The translations under genes and the position numbers were made by a program. Shown here piece by piece: positions 44,466 to 52,992 of a DNA stretch of 64,000 nucleotides. This DNA comes from Rhodobacterales bacterium (GTDB lineage: Bacteria > Pseudomonadota > Alphaproteobacteria > Rhodobacterales > Rhodobacteraceae), in NCBI GenBank assembly GCA_003249215.1, contig QKJR01000020.1:1-64000 (forward strand), written 5' to 3'. The notes under the pieces are model-generated. The model had not been told where the DNA came from. It saw nothing but the letters and a program-made list of their open reading frames with translations, and made no database searches. Position 1 is the stretch's first letter, and each line of letters opens with the position of its first letter.

Positions 44466-45977
44466 ATGCAACGCGCTCAGGTTGAAGGCCAGGAACGCCG
44501 GGCACAGGCACAGGGGCTCCATCGTGCGCTCGCCGCGCTGCGCGCCGAGATGGCACGGCGCGCGGAGGCCACGCTCGAACATTGGGACGGGCTGATCCTG
44601 CGCCCCGAGTTTCAGGCCTCGGCGCGCAATCTGGCCGATTACCTTGCCCTGCGCCGGGGCGACATGGTGCCGTTTCAGGCGCCGCTTGCGGCGCTCGGCC
44701 TCTCGTCGCTCGGCCGCGCCGAGGCGCATGTGCGCGCCTCGCTCGACGCGGTTCTGGCCGCGCTCGCGCTGATCGGCGGCGAGGGGCAGGCGGACTACCC
44801 CCCCGTCGAGGTCTTCGCCGCGGGACCCGCCCGGCTCGCGGCGCGGCGCGATGCGCTCTTTGGGGCGCGGCGCGCAGGGCCGGCCACGCGGATCATGGTC
44901 ACCCTGCCCTCGGAGGCCGCAGACAGCCCCGAACTGATCGCCCGCCTCGCCGCCGCCGGGGCGGATTGCCTGCGCATCAACTGCGCCCATGACGGCCCCG
45001 ATGCCTGGGCCGCGATGATCGGCCACGCGCGCCGGATCGCCACCGAGACCGGCCGCCGCCTGCCGATCCAGATGGACATCGCCGGGCCCAAGCTGCGCGT
45101 CGAGGCGGTCTCGGGCGAGAAGGGCGAGACCGGCCGCCTGCACGAGGGCGACCGCTTCGAGGTGGTCGAGCGGCTCGGCGCCTCGGACCTGCCGCAGATC
45201 ACGCTCAGCCACCCCGCCCTGATGGCGGCGATGGTGCCGGGCGGCGCGCTCTGGATCAATGACGGCAAGTTGCGCGCCGAGATCGTCGACGTGGCGCCCG
45301 GGCGGGTTCTGGCCGAGGTGACGAGCACGCCGGCGAAGGGCGCGAAGATTAAGACCGAGAAGGGTGTGAACCTGCCCGGCGTCGATCTGCGGGTGCCGGC
45401 GCTGACCGAGGATGACCATGAAGCTCTCGATTTCGTGCTGCGCCATGCCGATATCCTCGGCTATTCCTTCGTGCAGACCCGCGCCGATCTCGCAGCCCTC
45501 TTCGCCGCGATCGAGGCGCGCGGCGAGGCGGACCCCGATCAAGGCCGCGCGGCGCCTGCGCTCATGCTTAAGATCGAGACGCCGCTCGCGCTGCGCAACC
45601 TGCCCGAGCTGATCGTCGAGTCGGGCGGGCGGATGCCGGTCGGCGTGATGATCGCGCGCGGCGATCTCGCGGTCGAAATCGGCTTCGAGCGGCTCTCCGA
45701 GATCCAGGAAGAGATCCTGTGGCTGTGCGAGGCGGCCGAGGTGCCGGTCGTCTGGGCCACTCAGGTGCTGGAGAATATGGTCAAGGAAGGCCAGGCCAGC
45801 CGCGCCGAGATGACCGATGCAGCGATGGGCCAGCGCGCGGAATGCGTGATGCTCAACAAGGGGCCGCATCTGGTCGAGGCGGTCGAGTTCCTGCGCGATG
45901 TGCTCGGCCGGATGGACCGCCACACCAACAAGAAATCCCCCCGCCTCGGCGCGCTCGGCCTCTGGCACGATCTCTGA
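44466..45977 (+). CDS. Atypical pyruvate kinase (N-terminal extension, no C-terminal domain)
   Basis: 503-residue protein whose residues 135-490 form a pyruvate kinase barrel. By alignment from memory, the catalytic Lys/Glu are kept in MLKIETPLAL, the metal Asp in IARGDLAVE and the Thr in ATQVLENM. Changes are seen in potassium-site positions: the usual RLNFSH reads RINCAH (Ser to Ala) and LDTKGP reads MDIAGP (Thr to Ile). About 130 helical residues are added in front, and the usual allosteric C-terminal domain is absent. AGGAGG lies 5 bases before the ATG at 44466. It may be a potassium-independent or non-glycolytic kinase; a standard Pyk elsewhere in the genome is likely. Confidence 0.85.
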   Translation: MQRAQVEGQERRAQAQGLHRALAALRAEMARRAEATLEHWDGLILRPEFQASARNLADYLALRRGDMVPFQAPLAALGLSSLGRAEAHVRASLDAVLAALALIGGEGQADYPPVEVFAAGPARLAARRDALFGARRAGPATRIMVTLPSEAADSPELIARLAAAGADCLRINCAHDGPDAWAAMIGHARRIATETGRRLPIQMDIAGPKLRVEAVSGEKGETGRLHEGDRFEVVERLGASDLPQITLSHPALMAAMVPGGALWINDGKLRAEIVDVAPGRVLAEVTSTPAKGAKIKTEKGVNLPGVDLRVPALTEDDHEALDFVLRHADILGYSFVQTRADLAALFAAIEARGEADPDQGRAAPALMLKIETPLALRNLPELIVESGGRMPVGVMIARGDLAVEIGFERLSEIQEEILWLCEAAEVPVVWATQVLENMVKEGQASRAEMTDAAMGQRAECVMLNKGPHLVEAVEFLRDVLGRMDRHTNKKSPRLGALGLWHDL

Positions 45978-46032
45978 GCGGGGCGCGGCTGGTGGATGTC
46001 GCAGGGGGCCAGCCCCCTCGGCCTTCGGCCTC

Positions 46033-46104
46033 ACCCCCGGGATATTTCCGTCAGGTTGAAGGGCAAAGTCGGTGCTTTCGACCTGATGGAAATATCCCGG
46101 GGGT
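46033..46104. repeat. 24-bp near-perfect inverted repeat (extragenic palindrome)
   Basis: The arms at 46033-46056 and 46081-46104 are complementary with one mismatch and enclose a 24-base spacer. The core reads GGAAATATCCCGGGGGT, and G/C-rich dyads follow on both sides (GTCCCGCAGGGAC). It lies between the convergent pyruvate kinase and SDR genes. A sequence with the same core appears at 58796-58810. It may act as a terminator or be a dispersed extragenic repeat. Confidence 0.75.
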
Positions 46105-46153
46105 GTCCCGCAGGGACGGGGGCAGCGCCCCTGCCCGGCCGGTCACGACCGGA

Positions 46154-46798
46154 TCAGAACGGGATCGCCGTGCCGTCGTAGCTCTCGAAACACCCCGTCG
46201 TTTCCACCGAAAGTGCCGCGAACCGCGCGCTGAGCCCCGCCACCGATTGCGCCGTGGTGATCTCGGCCGCAGGCCCGCCCATCTCGGTCTGCACCCAGCC
46301 CGGGTGGTAGATGCCGACCGCGATCCCCTCGGGGGCGAGATCGGTGGCGAGGTTGCGCCCGAGGTTCAGCACCGCCGCCTTCGAGGCCCGGTAGATGTAG
46401 CTGCCGCCCGGCGCGCGCGCGTCCGAGCCCATCGCCGAAGAGATAATCGCGATCTTGCCCTTCGCCGCGCGCAGGTTCGGCAGCAGCGCCTGAATGCTGA
46501 GGAACACACCCGTCACATTGGTGGCAAAGCCCTGCGCCCAGAGCGTCGGCGCATAACCCGCCTCAAGGCTCTGGCCCTTGTCGGGATAGATCCCGGCATT
46601 GCACACGAGCAGGTCGATCGGCAGACCGTTGAGCCGCCGCGCAAGCGCCTGCGCGCTCTCGGCCGAGGTCACATCGAGCGGCAGCAGATCGCCCGCGGGC
46701 CGGCGCGCCGTGCCGAAGGCTGCGCGGCCCTCACGGCGATATCCGCTCAGAAGGGCGGCGCCGATGCCGCGGCTCGCCCCGGTGATGAGAATGGTCAT
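46154..46798 (-). CDS. Short-chain dehydrogenase/reductase (SDR)
   Basis: 214-residue NAD(P) oxidoreductase. The Rossmann motif TGASRGIGAALL (residues 6-17) is at the N-terminus; NAGIYPDKG (near 71), the Ser in ISSAMGS (near 119-125) and the YRASKAAVLNLG active-site Tyr/Lys (near 136-147) are all present. The start at 46798 follows AAGGAGGACAGG. It is the last of four minus-strand genes beginning at kdtA, 70 bp after the DUF1178 gene. The substrate is unknown. Confidence 0.88.
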   Translation of the reverse strand: MTILITGASRGIGAALLSGYRREGRAAFGTARRPAGDLLPLDVTSAESAQALARRLNGLPIDLLVCNAGIYPDKGQSLEAGYAPTLWAQGFATNVTGVFLSIQALLPNLRAAKGKIAIISSAMGSDARAPGGSYIYRASKAAVLNLGRNLATDLAPEGIAVGIYHPGWVQTEMGGPAAEITTAQSVAGLSARFAALSVETTGCFESYDGTAIPF

Positions 46799-46868
46799 CC
46801 TGTCCTCCTTGCGCATCCGGCGACAGAATGGCGCCTGACCGCGCGAGGGCAAGCGAAATCCTTGATAT

Positions 46869-47306
46869 TCAGTTTGTTTTCCGCGGCGTCAGGAAGGGCA
46901 GCGGCAGCACCGGAACGCCGTCGTCGATGAGGGCGCGGGCCTCCTCGGGGCGCGCCTCGCCATGGATCGCGCGCTCGGGCAGCTCGCCTTCGTGCATCGC
47001 CCGCGCCTGGGTCGCGAAATCGTCGCCGACATAGGCGGAATTGGCCTCGACATGGGCACGCAGCTTGGCCACCGCCGCCTCGATCTCGCTGTGCGGAGTG
47101 GCCAGCACGCGGCCCGTCTCGGGCGCCGCAGCTTCGCCGCGCGGGGCCACGACCGAGGGCGCCATCAGCGTCTTGTCGACCCGGGCCGAGCCGCAGATCG
47201 CGCAGCTCACCTGCCCCGCGCCCTGCAGCCGTTCGAAAGCCTCGGCAGACTGAAACCAGCTGTCGAAGACATGGTCGGCCTCGCATTTGAGCGTGTAGCG
47301 GATCAT
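46869..47306 (-). CDS. DUF1178 family protein
   Basis: 145-residue protein beginning MIRYTLKCEADHVFDSWFQS, with a zinc-ribbon-like pair (Cys8 in LKCEADH and CAICGSARVDK near 34-44). This N-terminus and length identify the DUF1178 family, which has no assigned function. The start at 47306 matches the conserved family N-terminus, and longer upstream reading overlaps the Nudix gene. It is placed between the Nudix and SDR genes on the same strand. Confidence 0.85.
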   Translation of the reverse strand: MIRYTLKCEADHVFDSWFQSAEAFERLQGAGQVSCAICGSARVDKTLMAPSVVAPRGEAAAPETGRVLATPHSEIEAAVAKLRAHVEANSAYVGDDFATQARAMHEGELPERAIHGEARPEEARALIDDGVPVLPLPFLTPRKTN

Positions 47307-47388
47307 CGTGAAACGGGCATCCCGGGGCGGAAGATGATCCATCAGATAGGCGAATGGCGCGCGAATGCAAGCCTCCTGCGGGACCGGA

Positions 47389-47838
47389 TCAGAGCACGAG
47401 GCCGCGCAGGATCTTCGCCAGATCGGGCTCGGCCACGAGTTTCGCGGCCTTCTTCGCGGGCATCCATTTGCGCCGCCGCTCGGCCTTCTCGGGATAGTGC
47501 TGCGCCAGTTTCTCGACCCGGACCGGATAAATCTCGACCCGGCACAGCAGCGCCTTTCCGGTGCCGAGCAGCTTGGGATACTCATAGACGCCGATCGCCC
47601 GATCGCCAACCGAACCGATCACCCCCGCCTCTTCCCAGGCCTCGATCAGCGCGGCCTCGGCCGCCGATTTTCCCGCCATCACCCAGCCCTTGGGCAGGAT
47701 CCAGCGCCGCGTCGTGCGCGAGGTGATCATCAGAACCTCGACCCGCCCCGCCTTGTGGCGCGCACAGAGGGCCGCGACCTGCCCGGGGGCGTCGGTTTCT
47801 TCCGCACTCGTTTCGAACGGGGTCTCGCGCCGCGACAT
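47389..47838 (-). CDS. Nudix hydrolase (DIPP-like)
   Basis: 149-residue hydrolase of nucleoside-diphosphate-linked compounds or polyphosphates. The Nudix helix is recognisable: RWILPKGWVMAGKS, then EAALIEAWEEAGV. The usual arginine of the REUxEE segment is replaced (IEAWEEAG), though the metal-binding glutamates stay. The form resembles the diphosphoinositol/diadenosine polyphosphate group. It lies 78 bp after kdtA on the same strand. Confidence 0.87.
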   Translation of the reverse strand: MSRRETPFETSAEETDAPGQVAALCARHKAGRVEVLMITSRTTRRWILPKGWVMAGKSAAEAALIEAWEEAGVIGSVGDRAIGVYEYPKLLGTGKALLCRVEIYPVRVEKLAQHYPEKAERRRKWMPAKKAAKLVAEPDLAKILRGLVL

Positions 47839-47916
47839 CGGCCAGCTTTCAACTCGGAGGGCCGCAATGCCCCAACGTCAGGTGACCCCGCGACCTAGCG
47901 GCCCTGGGTGTCAGCT

Positions 47917-49197
47917 TCATGACAATTCGCGCGGCAGGTCCAATTTTTCAAGGATCTTTTCGGCAAGCTGCGCCGCCGCCCCCGCCCCGCCGAGCGCCCC
48001 GAGGGCCGCCTGAGCCGCCTGCGCCATCCGCGCCTGACCCGCCGCATCGAGCCCGGCAAGGGTCGCGCCCAAGGTCTCGGGCGTCACCGTCAGGGCGCCC
48101 CCGGCCGCGTCGAGCGCCGCGAAAGCCTCGGCGTGATTGGCAATGTCGAGCCCATGGAGCAACGCGCAGCCCTCAGCGGCGGGCTCGAAGGGCGTGTGCC
48201 CGCCGCGGGGCGCGAAAGTGCCGCCGATGAAGCAGATCCCGGCAGCGGCATACCAATTGCCCATCTCGCCCATCGTATCGGCCAGATAGACCGGCTTGTC
48301 GGGCGCCCCGCCCTGCGAGCGCTGCGCGAAATCGAGACCCGCGGCGCGGATCGCGGCGGCCACCTCGGGCGCGCGGCGCGGATGGCGCGGCGCGAGGATC
48401 AGGCGCAGCCCGGGACGCAGAGCCCGCGCCGCGGCGAAGGCGGCCAGCACCAGCGCCTCCTCGCCCTCATGGGTCGAGGCGGCCAGAACGGTCTCGGCGC
48501 GCGGCCAGTCGAGGCGCTCGGTCACCGCGCCGGCGCCGGCCTCGGTCTTGAGATTGGCGCGCGACCAGAGCCGGTCGGGCGCGAGCCCCATCGCCTGAAA
48601 GGCCGCCTCCGAGCCCGCATCCTGCGCCGAAAGGCCCGAGAGCGTCGCCATCATCCGCGCCCCGAGCCCGATCCGCGCCCAGCGCTGCGCCGAGCGCGCC
48701 GAGATCCGCGCACCGACCGCAAAGACCGGAATGCCGCGCGCCGCCGCCATGCTCAGCCGGTTCGGCCAGAGCTCGTTTTCCACGACGATCAGCGCAGCGG
48801 GCCGGGCCTGCGCAAAAAACCGCGCCAGCGCCCAACGCGCATCGAGCGGCGCGAGGCGGGCGGTAATGCGCGGATCGTCCCAGCTTCGGGCGAGGGTGCG
48901 CGCGGTGGTGGTATTCGTGGTCACGAGGATCCGTAGGCCCGGCGCGCGCGCCAGAAGCGCCGCGATCAGCCCGCGCGCCGAGGCCAGCTCGCCATTCGAG
49001 GCGGCATGAAGCCAGAGCGCCCCCGGCGAGCCCACCGCCCCGCCGCCCAGCCGCTCGGCCAGATCGGTGGGGCGCTCGCGGCCCCGGATCACGCGCCAGA
49101 CGAGCCCGGCGATCACGACGGGCAGCGCAAGCGAGAGGATCAGGCGATAGAGGATCACGGGCGTCGGGCTTTCGGAAAACTCGCGCCATAAAACCAT
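47917..49197 (-). CDS. waaA: 3-deoxy-D-manno-octulosonic acid transferase
   Basis: Adds Kdo residues to lipid A precursor in LPS core synthesis (KdtA/WaaA). It has 426 residues with an N-terminal membrane anchor (VILYRLILSLALPVVIAGLV) and a GT-B glycosyltransferase body: LWLHAASNGELASARGLI (near 50-67) and the acceptor-side ENELWPNRLSMAAARGIP. The C-terminal half has GGTFAPRGGHTPFEPAA. I chose the ATG at 49197, where the conserved anchor begins. It is divergent from the GMC oxidoreductase and leads the minus-strand unit. Confidence 0.92.
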   Translation of the reverse strand: MVLWREFSESPTPVILYRLILSLALPVVIAGLVWRVIRGRERPTDLAERLGGGAVGSPGALWLHAASNGELASARGLIAALLARAPGLRILVTTNTTTARTLARSWDDPRITARLAPLDARWALARFFAQARPAALIVVENELWPNRLSMAAARGIPVFAVGARISARSAQRWARIGLGARMMATLSGLSAQDAGSEAAFQAMGLAPDRLWSRANLKTEAGAGAVTERLDWPRAETVLAASTHEGEEALVLAAFAAARALRPGLRLILAPRHPRRAPEVAAAIRAAGLDFAQRSQGGAPDKPVYLADTMGEMGNWYAAAGICFIGGTFAPRGGHTPFEPAAEGCALLHGLDIANHAEAFAALDAAGGALTVTPETLGATLAGLDAAGQARMAQAAQAALGALGGAGAAAQLAEKILEKLDLPRELS

Positions 49198-49387
49198 GAC
49201 GCGGCCCCGGCGCAACCCCGAGCCGTCGGGGGGACGGCGCGCTCGGGCCGATGGGGGCTCATGCTGCACCTGCATTCGCGATCCGGCGCAAAGGCCGCTT
49301 TGCAGAATTGCCCCTACCCAGAGCCACACCCCGCACGCTATCCCTTGGAAAAGGCAAAGCATCGGCCTGGAGGATCAGGGAGGACAG

Positions 49388-50983
49388 ATGCAAACCTGCG
49401 ATTATGTGATCGTCGGCGCGGGCAGCGCGGGCACGGTTCTGGCCAACCGGCTCTCGGCCGATCCGAAAAACCGCGTGATCCTGCTCGAGGCGGGCGGGCG
49501 CGACAATTACCATTGGGTGCATATCCCGGTGGGCTATCTCTATTGCATCGGCAATCCGCGCACCGACTGGGGCTATTCGACAGCGCCAGATCCGGGGCTG
49601 AACGGGCGGTCGCTGCTCTATCCGCGGGGGCGGATTCTGGGCGGCTGTTCGGCGATCAACGGGATGATCTACATGCGCGGTCAGGCGCGCGATTACGATC
49701 TGTGGGCGCAATCGGGCTGCACCGGTTGGAGCTGGGACGATCTTCTGCCGCTCTTCCGCGACCAGGAGGATTTCTATCGCGGCGCGGATGATCTGCATGG
49801 CGCGGGCGGGCCGCTGCGGGTGGAAGAGGCGCGGGTGCGCTGGGACGTGCTCGACGCCTTCCTCGATGCCGCGGCCGAAGAGGGCATCCCCCGCACCCCC
49901 GATTTCAACCGCGGCGACAATGCGGGCGGCGGGTATTTCCACGTCACCCAGCGGCGCGGCTGGCGCTGGTCGGCGGCGCGCGCCTTCCTGCATCCGGCGG
50001 CGGGGCGCAAGAACCTGCAGGTGATCACCGAAGCGCAGGTCGAGCGGCTGATGATCGAGGACGGCCGCATCGTCGGCCTGCGCTATCTGCGCGACAACGC
50101 CCCCTTCGAGATCCGCGCCCGCGAGGTGATCCTCTCTGCCGGCGCGATCGGCTCGCCCGCGATCCTCGAACGCTCGGGCATCGGGCGGGCGGATCATCTG
50201 CAAAGCCTCGGCATCCCCGTCGCCGCCGATGTTCCGAGCGTGGGCGAGAACCTGCAAGACCATCTGCAATTGCGGCTGATCTTCAAGGTCTCTGGCGTCA
50301 AGACCTTGAACACGATGGCGAATTCGATGATCGGCAAGGCGCGCATCGGGCTCGAATATCTGATCAACCGCTCCGGCCCGATGGCGATGGCGCCCTCTCA
50401 GGCGGGGATTTTCGCGCGCTCCTTCCCGGAAAAGGAAACCGCCGATCTGGAATGGCATCTGCAACCCGTGAGCCTCGACAAGTTCGGCGATGCGGTTCAC
50501 CCCTTCCCGGCGATGACGGCGAGCGTATGCAACCTGCGCCCCGAGAGCCGCGGATCGGTGCATGTCACGAGCGCGGATTTCCGCGCCGCCCCGAGGATCG
50601 CGCCAAACTACCTCTCGACCGAGGGCGACCGGCGCGTCGCGGCGCAGTCGATCCGGATGACCCGGGCGATTGCCTCCCGGCCCGCCTTCGCGCGGTTCAA
50701 CCCCAGCGAATACAAGCCCGGCCCCGACTATCGGACCGAAGAGGATCTGGTGCGCGCGGCGGGCGAGATCGGCACGACGATCTTCCATCCCGTCGGCACG
50801 GCGCGGATGGGGATCGACCCGGGCGCGGTGGTCGATCCGCGCTGCCGGCTCCGGGCGCTGCCGGGGCTGCGGATTGCGGACGCCTCGGTGATGCCCACGA
50901 TCACCAGCGGCAATACCAATGCGCCGAGCATGATGATCGGCGAGAAGGCGGCGCGGATGATCCTCGAGGATGCGAAGGGCTGA
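49388..50983 (+). CDS. GMC family FAD oxidoreductase (choline/alcohol dehydrogenase type)
   Basis: 531-residue flavoenzyme oxidising an alcohol group. The FAD-binding VIVGAGSAGTVLANRLS is at residues 7-23, ILLEAGG follows, and the GMC signatures GRILGGCSAINGMIYMRG (near 79-96) and the SAGAIGSPAILERSGIG motif are present. The active-site His is in FHPVGTARMG (near 464), with the C-terminal GNTNAPSMMIGE. The start at 49388 has AGGGAGGAC before it. Substrate (choline, aliphatic or polyethylene-glycol-like alcohol) cannot be set from sequence. Confidence 0.93.
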   Translation: MQTCDYVIVGAGSAGTVLANRLSADPKNRVILLEAGGRDNYHWVHIPVGYLYCIGNPRTDWGYSTAPDPGLNGRSLLYPRGRILGGCSAINGMIYMRGQARDYDLWAQSGCTGWSWDDLLPLFRDQEDFYRGADDLHGAGGPLRVEEARVRWDVLDAFLDAAAEEGIPRTPDFNRGDNAGGGYFHVTQRRGWRWSAARAFLHPAAGRKNLQVITEAQVERLMIEDGRIVGLRYLRDNAPFEIRAREVILSAGAIGSPAILERSGIGRADHLQSLGIPVAADVPSVGENLQDHLQLRLIFKVSGVKTLNTMANSMIGKARIGLEYLINRSGPMAMAPSQAGIFARSFPEKETADLEWHLQPVSLDKFGDAVHPFPAMTASVCNLRPESRGSVHVTSADFRAAPRIAPNYLSTEGDRRVAAQSIRMTRAIASRPAFARFNPSEYKPGPDYRTEEDLVRAAGEIGTTIFHPVGTARMGIDPGAVVDPRCRLRALPGLRIADASVMPTITSGNTNAPSMMIGEKAARMILEDAKG

Positions 50984-50985
50984 CG

Positions 50986-51744
50986 CTAGCGCTTGCCGAT
51001 CCGCGCGACCAGTTCCTCGCGCAAGAGCCCCTCATCCGCGTCATTGTCGCGGGCGAGGCGCTTGAGCCCGAAATGGACCCGCGCGATTTCCTGATAGTAA
51101 CTCGTGAAGGAATAGTTCACCGCTGCGCCTGCGACCGCCCCCAGCACCGGCGCCGCCTGCGCGGCAAGTTTCTGGCCGAGCACCGCCGAGAGCCGCGGCG
51201 CGACCCGGGCAATCAGGCTGTTCACGGTCGATCCGGTGATCGTCATCCGCGCGCCCACAAAGGCCATATCGGCGCCGTCGTCGCGGGTCAGCGGCCCGGC
51301 ACTGGCAAAGACCCGCAGGCATTCCATACGCACCTCTTCGGAGGCCGGATCGAAGCCATGCTCGGCCGCGATCCCCTGAATCGCGCGCAAGAGCATGGTG
51401 ACGGTGAAGGGGAGTTCCGCCAGCGCCCCGGGCAATCCGCCCGCCCCGCCGGCCACGCCCATCGCCGTCGCAATCGCCGTATTGACCCAGTCGGCCCGGT
51501 CCGACACCGCCCCCCGCGAGCGCGCGGCCGCATCGAAGGCGGTGTGCAACGCGCGCTCGGTCGCGCCTTCGAGCCCGTCGCGCACCGGCTGCGGCAGTTT
51601 CTCCAGCAGGGTCTCGGCCGAGCCGCCGACATAGGTCAGCACGCTCATGCCGATACCGCCCGCCGCGCGGTGGCGCTTGGCCAGCGCGTCGAGTTCGGCG
51701 ATCAGAACCGGATCGCTCACCGGCAGCAGGATTTCGGGTTCCAT
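50986..51744 (-). CDS. EcsC family protein
   Basis: 252-residue protein resembling the EcsC family, with Gly-rich hydrophobic helices (IGMSVLTYVGGSAETLLEKL, then TAMGVAGGAGGLPGAL and APVLGAVAGAAVNYSF). Members are membrane-associated and of unclear function; some sit with ABC or protease genes. The stop lies 2 bp from the GMC gene stop (convergent). The start at 51744 has GGAGGCCCC before it. Confidence 0.82.
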   Translation of the reverse strand: MEPEILLPVSDPVLIAELDALAKRHRAAGGIGMSVLTYVGGSAETLLEKLPQPVRDGLEGATERALHTAFDAAARSRGAVSDRADWVNTAIATAMGVAGGAGGLPGALAELPFTVTMLLRAIQGIAAEHGFDPASEEVRMECLRVFASAGPLTRDDGADMAFVGARMTITGSTVNSLIARVAPRLSAVLGQKLAAQAAPVLGAVAGAAVNYSFTSYYQEIARVHFGLKRLARDNDADEGLLREELVARIGKR

Positions 51745-51804
51745 CGGGGCCTCCGCGGCACAGGGACAGCCCGAATATGGGGCATGCGATGGGCCCGCGC
51801 CAGA

Positions 51805-52290
51805 TCAGCTGTCGGCTTTTTCCACCGGGCCGCGCACGCCGTCCCAGGCGCCAGGCTGCAATTCGAGCGAGAGGACGCGCTCGGGGTTCGTGGGCGGAGG
51901 CATGATCACGCCCTCGATCTTCTCGAAGCCAAAGCGACGGTAATAGGGCGCGTCACCCACCAGCAGCACCCGCTCCCAACCGAGGCGCCGTGCTTCGTTC
52001 AGGCTCTCATGCATCAGGATCCCGCCCAAGCCCTCGCCCTGCCGCGTCGGGTGGACCGCGACGGGACCAAGCAGCAACACCCGCCGCCCCCCGACCCTGA
52101 CCGGCCAGTAACGGATGACGGCGGCGAGCACCCCGTCCTCGCGCAGCGTGAGGCACAGGGCGTGAACCTTTTCGACCCCGTCGCGCAGCCGATAGGACGA
52201 GAGCGCCGTGCGCCCCGGCGCGAAACAGAGGTCATAGAGCGCCTCGACCTCCCACCAGTCGGCTTCGGTCTCTTCCTCGAGCTGATACAT
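51805..52290 (-). CDS. GNAT family N-acetyltransferase
   Basis: 161-residue acetyltransferase. The acetyl-CoA loop is LLGPVAVHPTRQGEGLGG (residues 71-88), followed by VLLVGDAPYYRRFGFE and a C-terminal proline-rich stretch. This YhbS-like group acts on small molecules or proteins. I chose the ATG at 52290 with GGGAAAGG before it; an ATG nine codons upstream is an alternative. It is divergent from the flavin reductase gene. Confidence 0.85.
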   Translation of the reverse strand: MYQLEEETEADWWEVEALYDLCFAPGRTALSSYRLRDGVEKVHALCLTLREDGVLAAVIRYWPVRVGGRRVLLLGPVAVHPTRQGEGLGGILMHESLNEARRLGWERVLLVGDAPYYRRFGFEKIEGVIMPPPTNPERVLSLELQPGAWDGVRGPVEKADS

Positions 52291-52365
52291 GCGCGCCTTT
52301 CCCGAATCCCTCGCCAATCGCGCCTAACACGCGATAATGTCAGGTTCAAATCAAAGGATTGCCCG

Positions 52366-52965
52366 ATGTTCTACCGCCCGGCCGAGGGCCATGGCCTGCC
52401 GCATAACCCGTTCAATGCCATCGTCGCGCCGCGGCCCATCGCCTGGGTCGGAACGCGCGGGGCGATGGGCGACAATCTCGCGCCCTATTCGTTTTTCAAC
52501 GCGGTGGCTTATGTGCCGCCGCAGGTGGTCTTCGCCTCGACCTCGGCCAAACCCGACCGCGACGGCACCAAGGATTCGGTCGCGCAGATCCGCGAGAGCG
52601 GGGTGTTCTCGATCTCGCTCGTGCCGCGGAAGCTGATCGACGCGATGAACGCGAGCTGCGCCAGCTTCGCCGCGGGCGTCGACGAGTTCGAGGCCGCGGG
52701 CGTGGCCAAGGCGGAGTGCGAGACGATCGACTGCCCCCGCGTGGCCGAGAGCTATGCGACCCTCGAATGCCGCCTCGTGCAGGTGATGCCGCTGCTGGGG
52801 GCTGCGAATTTTCTCGTCCATGGCGAGGTGACCGGCATCCATATTCGTGAGGATTGCCTGAAGGAGGGCCGCTTCCTGCCGCCCGAGCGCCTTGTGCGGC
52901 TCGGCTACAAGGATTACGCGGCGGTCAGCGACCTCTTCGAGCTCGATCGCCCACCAGGGGGCTGA
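52366..52965 (+). CDS. Flavin reductase family protein
   Basis: 199-residue FMN-binding split-barrel protein of the DIM6/NTAB type. It begins MFYRPAEGHGLPHNPFNAIV; RPIAWVGTRG (residues 24-33) and the APYSFFNAVAYVPPQVVFAS stretch (near 39-58) are the flavin-contact regions. Such proteins reduce flavin for a partner oxygenase or have unknown oxidoreductase roles. No partner oxygenase lies next to it. It is convergent with the SRPBCC gene. Confidence 0.88.
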   Translation: MFYRPAEGHGLPHNPFNAIVAPRPIAWVGTRGAMGDNLAPYSFFNAVAYVPPQVVFASTSAKPDRDGTKDSVAQIRESGVFSISLVPRKLIDAMNASCASFAAGVDEFEAAGVAKAECETIDCPRVAESYATLECRLVQVMPLLGAANFLVHGEVTGIHIREDCLKEGRFLPPERLVRLGYKDYAAVSDLFELDRPPGG

Positions 52966-52992
52966 GCGGGCGCCGAGACCTCTCTCCCGGGG

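Noticed and set aside
43014-46034. 1006-codon minus-strand frame including lysC
   Set aside because: Only the part from 44276 downstream is lysC; the rest is antisense to the pyruvate kinase gene.
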